A DNA stretch of 64,000 nucleotides from Davidsoniella eucalypti (GCA_004009845.1 RMBW01000021.1:248001-312000); one strand, 5' to 3'. Numbered from the stretch's first letter, positions 38,078 to 50,235 are shown. Numbers and translations are program-made. The notes: generated by a model from the sequence alone, not told the origin.

Positions 38078-38868
38078 CTACTTGGACTGATCGGAACTCT
38101 TCTTCTTCTCTTCTTCCCTTTCTTTGCTCTTCTGTGCCACCAAGAAACCGAGCTGCTTGAAGGGTGAAGCTTCTTCCTCAGCCGTATCAATGGATACCTT
38201 TTCTCTTTCCTCCTTTTCAGCCTTTGCCTTATTCAAAGCCTCTGTAACGGACAAAGCCGCAGCAGAGGATTCCTCGGCAGCACGTCTCTCCTGTCTCTTA
38301 CGCCGTCTAGCCTCCAGGGCCGCGCGCATTTCTTTTTCCTCGGCATCACGAGCCTCCAGTTCGCGCAGCCAGCGCGCGCGCTTCTCTTCAGCATCTTGCT
38401 GTTCTTCGAGACGGCGTAGTTCCTTGGTGCGCTCACGATCCCGGTTGTAGTACATGGATCCGGCTATCATGGCTAGCACGGTGAATCCTTGGGCTCCGAC
38501 ACGGTACCGGAACATGCGGTTGGCGCCCTTGGAATCGCCGCGGCGTAGAGCGCGGTAGGCGCCGGTAAATGCAAAGACAGTGGCAAAGCAGCCTTTGGTG
38601 TGGGTTGAAAGTTGTTAGCGAGGGCCGAAGAGTCCATGTTGGCATTAGTGGGATATAGAAGAGAAACTTACCGAGGGGAATTAACGGCTCTTCGCGTAGC
38701 TTGCGCCAGACTTTGTCCATGGGACGCTCATTAAAGAACTCACTATAGAGGGGACATAAGTTAGCAATATAACAAGGAAAGCAGCGTCATGCGCAACTAC
38801 ACGATGTAGGGAACCTACTCATCACCATCGAACGATGACGGCAGCGGACGGTTGGACATATTGGACAT
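38078..38868 (-). CDS. RCF1: Respiratory supercomplex factor 1 (HIG1-domain protein)
   Basis: Exons 38868-38819, 38742-38672 and 38592-38078 on the minus strand give 211 aa. The HIG1 domain covers about residues 12-105: PSSFDGDDEFFNERPMDKVW, REEPLIPLG, two membrane segments (CFATVFAFTGAYRAL and AQGFTVLAMIAGSMYY) and the basic loop with RMFRYRVGAQG that corresponds to the conserved type-1 HIG motif. The C-terminal 100 residues are a charged coiled coil rich in Glu, Lys and Arg. Family knowledge: Rcf1 sits in the inner mitochondrial membrane and supports cytochrome c oxidase and III-IV supercomplexes. Two small first exons must be spliced to get the domain. Paralogue Rcf2 is longer with more helices, so Rcf1 fits better. 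Confidence 0.93.
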
Positions 38869-40292
38869 GATACTATGGAAACTGGAATGGTATGTAGCAA
38901 TAGTGTGATGATTTGAGATTTAATATAAAGTAGAAGAGATATGAAATTAGACAAAGATTGGTGCGATGTTCTTTCTTGCTTCTTTTTATTAATCCGACTC
39001 GGTGCCTAGGGTGTTTTATGTTGGCGATGTTTTGCCAGAATCACGGCGTTCAAAGCTTCTTCCGTGTCGAAAATTTAGGGTTATGCGGATATGGCGGGCT
39101 GATTGGCTATCACTTGAGGGAAAATAGAAGTAGGGAAGTTTACGGTTGTTATATCTTTGGTCTCGAGCAAGTTTTAGCCACTAAAAGCGGGACGCTGGAA
39201 ACATCAGAAAATTATGCTAAAGCTTATTGGAGCATACTTACTCGTGCAACGCCCCCAATATATATACCAAAAGCTTTCAAAATGGATTCAACGCCAACAG
39301 AAAATAAAACCAAAACATCCCAAAAGACAAAACCAGAACATAGACACTAGTCTTCCACTGCTAAAGCCAGAAGCAATCAGCTGCCTTGCAAAGTTAGTCT
39401 CATCATCTATGTTGCAGATCAGACCCGGCTGTAGACGCTTTTGAGCCTCTACATTTGGCAGCTGGCAGCCTCCGAAGACTATGTAGGGAGTCTATAATGT
39501 TTGGTGGGGCTAAGTACCTTTTTCGCACAAGTCTCCGCTTTTATGTCAAACTTCTTACTCCCTTTTTTTCTCATTTAATGCATTGTAGACTATTTATATC
39601 TTACAAAATAATATAGTAATCTTAATTGATAACAATAGGTTCTTATTTGATGAAAAACGTATACTTACAAAGGTGATGCTTACGATATCAGGTTCTTGAT
39701 GCCCCGCCGCGGAGACTTCATCAAAGGCCTGTGTTATCTTAGTGATGCTTTAGTGGAGCCCCGCTGAAATACAGCGTCCTTCTAGAGCCTAATAGAGTGA
39801 GCTGAATGTTAGTTCTATAGCACAATACTTTTTTAGTGCCTTGAACTCAGACTCTTTATCGTACCATTTCACATTGACCGAATACTACCATTATCTCGCT
39901 ATACTTCCATCATGAGTCAAAAATCTAATAAGTGAGAGAGCCCTATTTCTTGATTTCTAGCCACTAGTGCCGCCCCCCTGTGCTATTATCCGTTCAAAAA
40001 TAGCCCCTCATCGAACGTACTATTAATCGGAGTCAAAAACAAAAAAAAAACAAAATTTGACAAGGCAAAAATTGACCAGTAATTTATTACTAGTGGAAAA
40101 GGGAAGTTCCTGGCGCTGGATTTACCATCATCTTGTTTTGACAACTAGCAAAAGCCTATATCATAGACATACAACCATAAGCTATCTATCTTGCAACAAA
40201 AGACGATTTATAAGCATTCTAACTAACGTTTTCTTCTTTTTCTTCTTTTCTCCTGGACTCTCTTTTCTTCTCATTCTCCGGTCTCTATTCTA
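38869..40292. promoter_or_regulatory. Divergent intergenic region RCF1 / ILV1
   Basis: The 1.4-kb region holds both promoters. It includes one TGAGTCA (39913-39919), listed separately. AT-rich stretches are at 39590-39670 and 40040-40060, and a T-rich leader precedes ILV1 from about 40230. No coding frame is supported. Confidence 0.5.
39913..39919. promoter_or_regulatory. Candidate Gcn4/CPC1 site upstream of ILV1
   Basis: TGAGTCA, the palindromic bZIP site of Gcn4 (CPC1/CpcA in filamentous fungi), lies 374 bp before the ILV1 start. Amino-acid biosynthesis genes are known targets. About eight such 7-mers (both orientations) are expected by chance in this window and I count roughly that many, so position is the only support. 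Confidence 0.35.
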
Positions 40293-42090
40293 ATGGCCGA
40301 CATCGAGACTGAGCTGGCCACTGGCCTTGAAAAGCCCCGACCTCAGACGCCGCCTGTTGCCGCAGCCCTCACTGAATACAGCATCAACCCCAGCACGCCC
40401 ACCGAAGAGAAGCGCGAGCGGCTTAAGAAGGTCGTGCCGCCAGAATATCTGGGTGAAGATGGATTCCCTGATGTATGCCGACAACCCTCTCTTTCTCCCT
40501 CCGTGCTTTGTTCTATGCCTCTTACTAACAATGGCCTCCAATATCTCTCCTCTAATGTAGTACATCCGTCTTATCGCTAATGCCACCTCCCGAGTCTACG
40601 AAGCCTGCAAGGTCACTCCGCTTACCCATGCCGTCGCTCTCAGCACGAGACTCGAATGCAATGTACTGCTGAAGCGCGAAGACCAGCAGCCCGTTTTCAG
40701 CTTCAAACTGCGCGGTGCCTATAACAAGATGGCCCATCTGGACCCTAAGCATAGCTGGAAGGGCGTAGTCTGCTGCAGTGCCGGTAACCATGCCCAAGGC
40801 GTTGCCTACTCTGCGCGCAAGCTCAAGATCCCTGCTACCATCGTCATGCCCGAGGCCACTCCTAGCATAAAGCATCTGGCTGTGGCTCGTATGGGCGGCC
40901 ATGTAGTACTCTACGGTGCCGACTTTGACGCTGCCAAGGAAGAGTGTGCGCGCCGCGAGGTTGCTAACGGCCTCATCAATATCCCCCCCTTCGATGATCC
41001 TTACGTCATTGCTGGCCAAGGAACTATCGGTATGGAGCTGTTTGGTCAGATCAACATGCAAAAAGTTGAAGCCGTATTCTGCTGCGCCGGTGGTGGTGGT
41101 CTGATTGCCGGCGTGGGCGCCTATCTCAAGCGTATGGCGCCTAATGTCAAGATTATTGCCGTAGAGACCTACGATGCCGATGCCATGTACCAGTCATTGC
41201 AGAAGGGCGAACGTGTTATCCTCAAGGACGTCGGTCTGTTTGCAGACGGCGCCGCTGTCAAGACTGTCGGCGAGGAAACCTTCCGCATTGCGCAGACTGT
41301 TATCAACGATGTCATCCGGGTCACTACTGACGAAGTCTGCGCTGCCATCAAAGACATGTACGACGATACGCGGTCGGGTGTCGAACCCGCCGGTGCGCTC
41401 TCCATTGCCGGTCTGAAGAAGTATGTTGCTGCCAACCCTAGTAGCAACACCCAGCGTAATCTGATCGCCATCACTTCCGGCGCCAACATGAACTTTGACC
41501 GGCTACGTTTCGTGGCCGAGCGCGCCACTCTGGGCGAGGGCAAGGAGGTTCTACTATCCGTCAGAATCCCCGAAAAGCCCGGCTCTTTCGCCACGCTGGT
41601 CAACACCATCATGCCACACTCTGTAACAGAGTTCTCTTACCGCTATGCAACCGACGAGGTGGCCAACGTCATGATCGGTATTTCGCTAACGGCACCAGCG
41701 TCGGAGCGGACCCAGGAACTCAATAGCCTTTTGGCCCGTCTCACCGATGGTGTTATGACAGTATCGGATCTCTCGGGTGATGAACTAGCTAAGAGTCATG
41801 TGCGCTATCTAGTCGGCGGTCGCAGTAACGTGCCTAATGAGCGGCTGTACATGTTTAACTTCCCCGAGCGTCCACGCGCCTTGGAGAAGTTCTTGGATAC
41901 GCTGCGTCCCAAGTTTAACATCTCATTGTTCCAGTACAGAAACTACGGCGGTGATACTGCCAAGGTTCTTACAGGTATCCTATGCCCGGATGAAGAGGTA
42001 CCCAAACTAGAGAAGTTCCTCAAAGATATAGGATATCCGTGGGAAGATTGTACCAACTCGGAGGTGTTCAAAACGTTCCTGCGTTGCTAG
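40293..42090 (+). CDS. ILV1: Threonine deaminase (threonine ammonia-lyase, biosynthetic)
   Basis: Exons 40293-40472 and 40561-42090 give 569 aa. The PLP lysine is Lys109 in FSFKLRGAYNK, and the PLP phosphate loop GGGGL is at 237-241. SAGNHAQGVA at about 133-142 is also typical. The catalytic domain is followed by two ACT-like regulatory domains starting near 386 (LLSVRIPEKPGSFATLV) and 488 (LYMFNFPERPRALEKFL), as in the isoleucine-inhibited enzyme. Reaction: threonine to 2-oxobutanoate and ammonia, first step of isoleucine synthesis. Fungal Ilv1 acts in mitochondria, yet the N terminus predicted here (MADIETELATGLEKPRPQTP) is acidic and has no clear presequence. An upstream exon or start could be missing. 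Confidence 0.95.
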
Positions 42091-42645
42091 AGCGACAAAA
42101 TCTTCGAAGGTTGTAGAGAGCGGTTGTTTGTTGGTCAGCCAAAGTGTAAACTTTAAAAGTAGTACAAGCATCACGGGGATCAAAAGGGTTAGATTATATT
42201 TTCCATGACGTAGTGTTCGAATACCAAATCAGTAAAAATGCAATATCAATTACATGAAATCAATTAGACAGTAAATAGAGGGTTTTATATTTGTTTTGCT
42301 TGTTGCTCATGAGAGTGAAAGTTGTGTGTTCATTGCTAGCTATTTATTTACATATCCATTCCTCGGATTTTTCTGTTGGGCCATAAGTAAGACCCGCTTA
42401 GTCATCATCATCACGACCCGCTGATTTTCTCCTCAGCCTCTTTTTTTCTTGTTCGGGGAAACGAGATTGACAGACGACGACGATACTTGGAAGCCGACTC
42501 AATCGAGACAGCGTTACTAATTGCTGCCGAATATTTACCGGATCTCCGATTCGAAGGCAAAGCGAATCCTTACCTGGCCATCTCAGCCTTCAATCTCGAC
42601 CATCCTCCTCCGAATCAGCCCTTTGATAATATCCTATAAACAACC
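42091..42645. other. Intergenic region ILV1 / bL36m gene
   Basis: AT-rich 3' flank, then a short promoter with a repeated ATCATCATCA-like stretch near 42402-42412. No coding frame is supported. Confidence 0.5.
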
Positions 42646-43274
42646 ATGGTGGCGACACTTCTCCGCTCATTCCGCGCTCTAGCGCTTCGTGTACCACGCG
42701 CCGCCCTCCGCGTCACGGCCTCCGGCCCACTGGCTTCTTCTTCGCGCCAAATGTCGTCGGCTGCTATGGGCGCCGCTGTTTCGTCATCATCTCCATTATC
42801 GACGGCGCTGCGGACGAGTGTTACGAAGAGTGCTGTTTCGACGCTAGTGCAGCAGACGCGGGGGATGAAGGTACACAGTTCAGTTAAGAAGCGTTGCGAA
42901 CACTGCAAGGTAAGCTTTTGATCCTGTCTGTTGATCAGATGGTCGTATATGGCTGGATAGATGGGGAGAGTCAAGCTTAATCTAGCTCTTGTGGCCCTTA
43001 TGATCTTGGGCGTATCGGTTACTTTGCACCCCGTGTGTCGTCATTTGGCTATCATACCGGGTTTGAAGATCCTAATACGTTCGAGTTATTGCTTGAGCTA
43101 GACGGTAGCATACGGTAATGCTCTCAGATATAAATCAATTTCACAGCTAATGAATTTCCTATTGTTTTTTTTTCCTCTCTGTAGATCGTTCGTCGCAAGG
43201 CTGGCAAGAGACATAACGGCTATCTTTACGTGATTTGCAAGGCCAACCCACGCCACAAGCAGCGCCAGGGCTAA
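42646..43274 (+). CDS. RTC6: Mitochondrial ribosomal protein bL36m (Rtc6 type)
   Basis: Exons 42646-42909 and 43185-43274 give 117 aa; the intron (275 nt) separates the last 29 residues. The first 70 residues are Arg/Ser/Ala-rich and lack acidic residues, a clear mitochondrial presequence. The mature part from GMKVHSSVKKRCEHCK to the end (VICKANPRHKQRQG) is a full L36 protein, with the CxxC...C...H zinc ribbon. Family knowledge: bL36 is the smallest large-subunit protein and stabilises 23S-like rRNA; RTC6 is the yeast mitochondrial version. The short second exon is easily missed. Confidence 0.95.
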
Positions 43275-43831
43275 ATGATTAACTCTTGTTTTTCCTCGAC
43301 ATAGAAAGATGCAGCACATCCTTCACAAACTCAACTCGTATCCCGTCTTGATTTCCACTTCTAGGCCTCCTTGGCTTCAGAGGCGGAACGAGAGAGAATG
43401 CATTGTATGATGTATCGATTTTCATTTGCTGGAGTAGGAAGGCCACCCTCACAACACTTGGGCAGTCTTATGTTTGGCGGCAACATAATGTATTACGGCG
43501 TGACAAAGCTGGCATACATCATGAAGAGGAGGAATGAAAGCGTCACTCCATTTACGAAGATTGTCAGTAAAGATCCGATACAGATATACCCAAAGTATCC
43601 TATGAGAAGCCATCTTGGACGGATTGGTAGTTTCAACTATTTTTTGTTTCCTACATCACAACTATCACTTGTACAACACAGCATACATCATCATATACAT
43701 GAAAACTAAAAGATATGACTCTATTTTCCATCGTCGTTTACTAGCATCTGTACATGTATGTGGCTTTGGTAGTGATGTGGAAGCACGGTTGAGCTTCTGC
43801 AGAATATTGATATTGGATACTCATCAGAGCA
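43275..43831. other. Convergent intergenic region bL36m / LYR gene
   Basis: Shared 3' flank. One plus-strand frame of about 110 codons from 43371 begins with TTG and shows no known motif, so I do not call it a gene. Confidence 0.5.
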
Positions 43832-45091
43832 TCACCGTGCGACGTACCGGCTCATAGCATCCCACTCAGTTTTTCCGGTCGAAATTAGGTATCGGATATG
43901 CGACTACGAGTACCAAGTACCCCGGGATAAAGGGAACCATGTCGTTAATATGATGAACCAAATCAAATAAGTAAAGTTATAGCAAGCCAAGCCATCTCCC
44001 CCGTGTATAAGTGCGAACCAATGGACTTTATGTATGCCCGAGGCTGGGAATTAAAAATCGGGAAAATAAAGGTAGAAGGAGTTGACTCGCCACTGAGAGG
44101 TGGTACCAAGGCAACAACAGTCATACGGAATAAAATAAAATAAAAAGGTCAGAGAGCAACTTACAAGGTCGGTGATGTTTCTATGGCGCTCGAATTCGCC
44201 CCGAGCAAAAGAGAGAGTCTCCTGTCGCATATCAGCATCAAGACTTGAGACGCCTCGGACTATGGTCCTATATAACGAGAGCACACGCGCTCGTTGAACA
44301 AACTAATGAGAGAAGACGAATGAGTCAGGGTTAGTCTCACTGTTGTTCAGCATACAAGCCTTTGCCGATGTGATATAGATTATTGTGTTCACTGTATGGT
44401 GGTTGTATGCAAGGGGTGTTTGCTGCCTTGCATAGAAGGATATGCGATGTAAGCCAGCATGACGAGATGAGTGTTACTTGACTTTGAACAGTCTAGATAT
44501 TCTCTGAGCCTCGAGTTAAGCTTAGACATTGCTAATGGTAAGCCAGGGATAGATTGGATGAGGGAAGCATAATGCTGCACAAAAGCATGGCAGCGGTTAT
44601 GCAGCCACTTTCTTGCCGGCGTAGATGTGACTAGGGGGGAAAGGCAATAAGAAGGGATATGATGGGCTGGGCTAGGCTGGGAAAGAAAAGAGGCAAAAAA
44701 AAAAGATGGCAGAGAGGGTAGGAGAGATTACATGTTCTAAACTTAGAGCGCCGGCGCCACTTCTTAGACGAGATGATGGCCGCTTCTTGGTGTCTCTAGA
44801 CTGAGTTAAAGGTGGTCGGCTTGTCTGTGAAGAAGAAGAAGAGGAGGAGCTATGTTGATGAGCTGCACCGACACTAGAGCTTTGAGCAGAAGAAGATTCA
44901 GGACTGGAATCTAGCGACGATAGTGCCGCTGTTGAGTTGCGTAAGTGCTGACCAGTACCATGATTTGACGAAGCAGAACACGAAGCAGAGGTAGCTAGTC
45001 TTCGCACTCGGACAATGTTTGTTAATGAGCTCACAGTTCGCGATGGCAATTCTAACGCCGCCACTCTAATTATTGAGTTACGGGGATACAT
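43832..45091 (-). CDS. LYR-motif mitochondrial protein (LYRM2-like)
   Basis: Three exons on the minus strand (45091-44732, 44302-44165, 43903-43832), all phase 0, give 189 aa. The first 45 residues form a basic, Ser/Arg-rich mitochondrial presequence, followed by a Ser-rich linker. ALSLEH joins to FVQRARVLSLYRTIVRG in exon 2, which holds the LYR motif, and continues FARGEFERHRNITDL. Exon 3 is only 72 nt and encodes SHIRYLISTGKTEWDAMSRYV, the conserved LYRM2 C terminus. Family knowledge: LYR proteins bind acyl carrier protein and assist assembly of respiratory complexes or Fe-S delivery; LYRM2 is linked to complex I. The last intron is 261 nt. The exact client here is unknown. Confidence 0.88.
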
Positions 45092-47184
45092 ATTTTTTCT
45101 TTTTGGAATAACAGTAGCGAGAGGACCTCAGCTTGGGCGACAAGGTTAAGTGGCAAGTAAGAGGAGATCCCAAAGGCCTTGTGAAGCGAGTCGCTGATCC
45201 GGGGTCTTAAGTTGATTCGCGAGATAAAGGTAGAGTAATAGGCCCTTTTAGCTTATAGAGCAGCTCTAAGAGAGAATTGGCCGGCTGGGCCTTGAGCTTT
45301 CAGATGATACTAGTTCCAATAGTCGTCTTGACGCAGAAATTGAGAGACAAGTGGCTGAGAGATTAAAAGATGTACAGGCCGGGGAGACGCTGTACCTCCA
45401 ATTTTTCCCACTATGGATTGGGTAGAAGGCGTTGTTGAGCGTTCAACTTGGTGATGCTGTGGCTAGCCACAGAGGTTCTAGATGACGTCGATTGTGGTTG
45501 ACTGGCTTGGATACGACAGCCTAAACCAAGTACAATTATATGTAGAAGGATGGTGTTTCGTCGAGCCAGATTCTATGGCGCAAGACAACAGTTGCTTGTC
45601 TGTTCTGTTGGTTTGGACGGAGCAAACACGGACAACAGATTGCGTTGCTTGGGACGGAATGTTAGCCGAAGAAGAATCAATGGAAGCCTGGGTAGAAGAA
45701 GAAGAAGAGGCTGAGCGGGACAACAGATTGGATGACTCGACTGACTTCAGCCCCGGTTCAGGTGATGCCAAACAAAACAAAAACAAAAACAAAAACAAAC
45801 AAAGGTGTTCACTGTACTGTGACTCTACATACCGTAGCAATATAACCAGAGAATCAGAGCCTTGCGTAGCTGCATGCAGGCTTGACGGTGACAGACTAAT
45901 TTGAACAAGGTAGTATTTTTGTCCGGTCTGCTCTGCGGCCTCGTAGCATTCATCCAGATTTGACCGCAATGTACCCAACTATATATGTACGACTGGTATG
46001 ATAGTGTACATAATGTAGTCGTATGTAGTTGTATAGCCCCCCCGTTCCTGTGGTCGCTGGGCAGAGAACCGATCAAACAACGCGGCTTAATGCAACTATT
46101 GTGCATATGTACAGGCCCCTCGTTCTCTTCTCCAGTGGGAATACAATAGGCCAGCCGGCGAGGGCGAAAGTGCTTTCCAGACTTTGGTGAAGAACCAGGC
46201 TAGTATTCACCCTATCCCACCCGCTCACTTGCCCTGCTATTGGATTTCCTTGCTGGTTTGCTACTGGCAGGGAAGGATCTAGGGTCGCATGAGCCCAATG
46301 AATACCCGAATATTGATAAACCCAGGCGCTTAGGGTGTTGGCTGCTGATGCCGTTGTTTTTTGGCGTTGGAAGGCGGTCGGGCTCTGCCTCGATAGCCCT
46401 TGTTGATGGTCGGATCGTAGTATCGCTGTAGTATTTTTGTAGTAGGCAAAACAAAGCCTGCATCGCAGAATCGCTTAGAGGAGGGTCGAACGAATAGAAA
46501 ATGCGAGGCGGCTTGGACTCTTGCTGATATGAAGCTACGAAGGGTACGCAAATCCTGGCTAAGGTGACGAGAGTAAGCAAAGACAAAAAGGCTGGCGTCT
46601 GTCTTTTTCTATGTTTCTCGACAATTTCGTTCTTCTTCGATTTCTTCTCTTTAAACATATTCTTCTAGACTGTATATAATTGAGACTACAGGCTGCTTCT
46701 AATATACTAAATCTTTCTTTCTTTATTAATTTTTATTTTTATATAATCACACTACTGCGTTTCGTTCTATCTTCCCTTGATCGAGCCTTCAAAGTCACAG
46801 ACCTGCACACTATCTACGTAAACAATCGGCTGAGTCAGCAACGCCGCACATTACATACATACATTAATTGGCCTGCAGTCCGCCAACGAGCCGAGAGACG
46901 CTGACACGATTCGGGTCGGTGAGAACAGAAACGAAGACTCGTACGACAAACGACAACGCGTATAGGCTTTATAGCTTTGATTTTTGTCTGCTTCTCTGTG
47001 AGCCTCCTGAAGCCTCATTCCAGGGCTTCCGCTCCTTCCACGGCCCAGGATCAACATCGTTTAAATACTGTGGCGTATCTTATCACCGACTTAGTCGTTT
47101 CTTACTGCCAGGGCGTCATATCTGAACCACGCCCTGTTTACTATTATACCAGAATTCCCCAATATCTCTCATTCGTTCGTCCAT
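45092..47184. promoter_or_regulatory. Divergent intergenic region LYR gene / NAA40
   Basis: Two promoters must lie in these 2.1 kb. On the minus strand, 45480-45980 is open, with a good intron donor (G/GTATGT near 45832) and Ser-rich frames. These could be a spliced leader of the LYR gene or a small unannotated transcript; no protein family is recognised. An AAAAAC tandem is at 45771-45803. The plus-strand leader from about 46680 is T-rich. Confidence 0.45.
45771..45803. repeat. (AAAAAC)n microsatellite
   Basis: About five A4-5C units in intergenic DNA, with slight length variation between units. Confidence 0.85.
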
Positions 47185-48115
47185 ATGGGCTTAGAACGAG
47201 TCCTGAGCAAAATGCGCAAGCGGAGACGGGAACCCGATCGCTTCGTCGACGTTGCCAACGGCAAATCTGACGCAAAGTTCTTTGACGACTATCTGAGAAA
47301 AAGGTAAGATGCCCACTGTTTCCTGGTTTACACATGACATGAACAAGCCCAGTACTGATATTGTCTCTGCAACGAACAGCCCATACTTTGTTGATACATG
47401 GCTTCATCCCAAGACGCATGACTGCTATGCCATGCGCTATGTGCCAGCTTCTCAGATGACCGACGACCTGTTGCTCGAATGTCGGAATCTCCTCGAGGCT
47501 ACCTCTGGCAAAGACTATGCCGATTCGGAGATGGGCTGGGATGCCGACGCCAAACTGGCCGAGATGAAGTCCCCCGAGCTCAAATATGTGCTCCTTCTCG
47601 GTCCCAATGCACCACCACCCGCAACGCTCACGCCACCATCTTCCTCGCGCTCCATCAGATCCCTCCGTTCCCGGAGCACTTCCCCATTACCTGCTGCGGG
47701 CGGCAACATAACCGAATTCGGCTCCTTGCATGCCGGAAGCCCGTCACCGGGGCCTGACGGAAAGGCTGCTAAAATGCCGCCTATAATGCCGCCGGGTGTA
47801 CACGGCTTCATCTCTTTCATGCCGACAATCGAGGACGGCTATGCAGTCATCTACGTCTATGAAATCCACCTGGTGCATGCGTTGCGTGGATCTGGACTCG
47901 GTGCTCAGCTAATCAGTCTACTAAAGGATGTTGCCCGTAACGTTGCTGGTGTTGAGAAGGTCATGCTGACGTGCTTCACAACAAACGAACAAGCACGGTC
48001 TTTTTACAGCCGTGTTGGCTTTATGATTGATGATTTCTCGCCACAACCACGGAAGATGCGTAGCGGGAAGATTCTTTGGCCAGAGCATCTCATATTGAGT
48101 TGGGAGGTGAATTAA
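47185..48115 (+). CDS. NAT4: N-alpha-acetyltransferase 40 (NatD, histone H4/H2A N-terminal acetyltransferase)
   Basis: Exons 47185-47303 and 47380-48115 give 284 aa; the first exon (MGLERVLSKMRKRRREPDRFVD) has a basic Arg/Lys cluster. The GNAT core includes LKYVLLLG, an insert of about 60 Ser/Pro/Gly-rich residues (about 116-176), then HGFISFMPTIEDGYAVIYVYEIHL and the acetyl-CoA loop RGSGLG at 209-214. MLTCFTTNEQARSFYSRVGF follows, typical of Naa40. Family knowledge: NatD acetylates the Ser1 N terminus of H4 and H2A and selects the first residues of these histones. The insert is longer than in yeast. The general GNAT fold alone would not define the enzyme, but the N-terminal segment and the ending fit Naa40. 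Confidence 0.88.
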
Positions 48116-50235
48116 AATTTCATCGCCACTTCTTTTTTTCTTTTTCTTCTCGGGTATTCCTTTTTTTTTATTGCTCCTTGGGAATTGTGAGGACCATTTT
48201 CTGGGTATTGATAAACGATGAAGAATCACAGGCTATCCGTTTCACCCATAATCCAAACTTTTCATTTAGGAGATACAGAGCAAACGGAACTTAAGGATCT
48301 CATGACATTTGCATTAACTATTTTATACATCTTCGTCAACTCAATAGATGAAGAAACATTATCATTATATACTACAAGCGTGCTTGGCAGAAGCCTTCTA
48401 GATTTTACATTAATATACAACTACATATTGATTTGCCTACATACTACGTCAAACATACACACATACAAAAGCGTTCTTACCTTCTCCTTAGCATGATGCT
48501 TCACCTATAACTTGTGATGACAGAATTGTTCGCTGGTGGGTTCATAGCGTCCCGTCCAACCTGTGTCCTTTAATGGTAGGATAGTTTGCCTATCAGCCCT
48601 AGCTTCAACCACGGATCACATTTAGGCTTCTGTGGCGTCTATGCGGCTCACTAGTTCACCGACAGGTGTTTGTCGAAGCCAATATCTATTCTTTTTGTTT
48701 TTTTTGTACTGTCCAGAACGCTAGCGCCCTTCATGGTTTGTTATTTTTGTTTGTCAGACAAGAAGATCCGACCAACTATGACATATTCAAGGGGCCTTTT
48801 AGGCCACGGCCACGCCGATCTTCTTTCTTTCTGGCTCAAAAGAACATACATTACAGACGTAGCAAAACAGCTTCAAAAACTAAACGATAACCTACATAGT
48901 GATGATGTTACAGGACTAGTAGTACACATACATGCAACAGTAGGTTTGTTGTCAAGAGTCGATGTGGCAATCAGTCAGATTTTAGCTCGTTGGAGTCGTA
49001 TATTTTGCTTGCCGAGGGGCCTCTAGATCTTTCTTACGCGTTTATTTACTTTTTTTGCAACTATGGCTGTATTACATATGAGTCTCCAAAAGTTCTTCTC
49101 CTTAGTAAATACTGAAATCATTCCAAGCCCAACTATGTACCTATGCAATATACAACCAGTCACACAGAAGTTAGCATTACTTGGCTGTTATGACAGTGTT
49201 CATGATCTGGTTTGAGCTTCATCGTAATTCGTGTTTGACAGCGCAAAGACAAGGGCACTAGTCTGGTATTCTCCCTCTTCTTAGGATCAAGTGCGTTCCT
49301 GAGCCAGCTTCAATTATGTTTATTTTTACCTGATGATAGATGACAGCCTAGAAGTGACAGCAAGAATTATTGCCGGTTACCCAAGAGTTCCGAGACAAAT
49401 GCTGTTGTGTCACATTTCAAAGGAGGGAAATTAACGCGAGTGTTGTTGTAGTTGAAAACAAAATATTCACAAAGGCTATCAGTGATACGAGTGCCCAGGG
49501 TGTGCCTTGTCAATAATGGCTGATGTACACATGTAGGGATCGCCCGGCTTAGAAGCATTTACAGCAAAGCCGGGCTATCATCGATAATATATATGATGGC
49601 GTCCGGAAACATAAAAGACGGCAGCGGGGCGATGTCCAGGATACGTGAGGCTCTATATTAACTATACTATGATATGATGCTATCATAGAGCCTATAGCCA
49701 CATTTCAACCCTAAACAAAGTCGTGAAGAACATCCGTAGCCTCATCAAGTAATTTCTCTCTTTTCATGTGGGTCAACGTGCACTATTCAAGCCAAGACAT
49801 CCCTGCTTTCTTGCTTTTCCTTGTATCTCGCGGTTTGTATCGTGAAAAGGGAAAAGGCAGAAAAAAGTATAAACAGGGGGACTATTCTTAGTCGGCACTT
49901 GAACATTGGCCAGAAACAGGCTTCTTTCTCTTGTTAGTCCATTCTTCTATGCCTTCTGTCTTATCCCTTTCGTTCCTACCGTTCTAGTCCGGCTGCCCTT
50001 GTCTTAGCAAGTGCTCGTTTGAGTCTCGTCCACTAGATTCTATAAATGTGCCCGCCGCACCTGAGTTTATCTTAATCTTGGCCTTTTTTTCTCTTTTTTG
50101 TTCCACAGCAATATTTAAGTTTAAGCTTTTAGGCATTTAGTTTCTCCTTCTTTCCTTCTTTTCACTACCTCGTCTCTATACTCGCACTTTCTCCCATCGT
50201 TCTTTACGAGTCCATCATCCACCTTGCCCGAAATC
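48116..50235. other. Intergenic region NAA40 / PLAC8 gene
   Basis: A 2.1-kb AT-rich stretch. It ends in a CT-rich leader (50080-50220) of the PLAC8 gene. Open frames at 48666-49026 lack an ATG-supported coding signature. No RNA gene recognised. Confidence 0.5.

Noticed and set aside
43371..43709. Plus-strand frame of 112 codons after bL36m
   Set aside because: Begins with TTG and lies in the shared 3' flank; no homology recognised.
46212..46658. Minus-strand ATG frame of 148 codons
   Set aside because: No recognisable domain, no leader or splice context; lies in the divergent promoter region.
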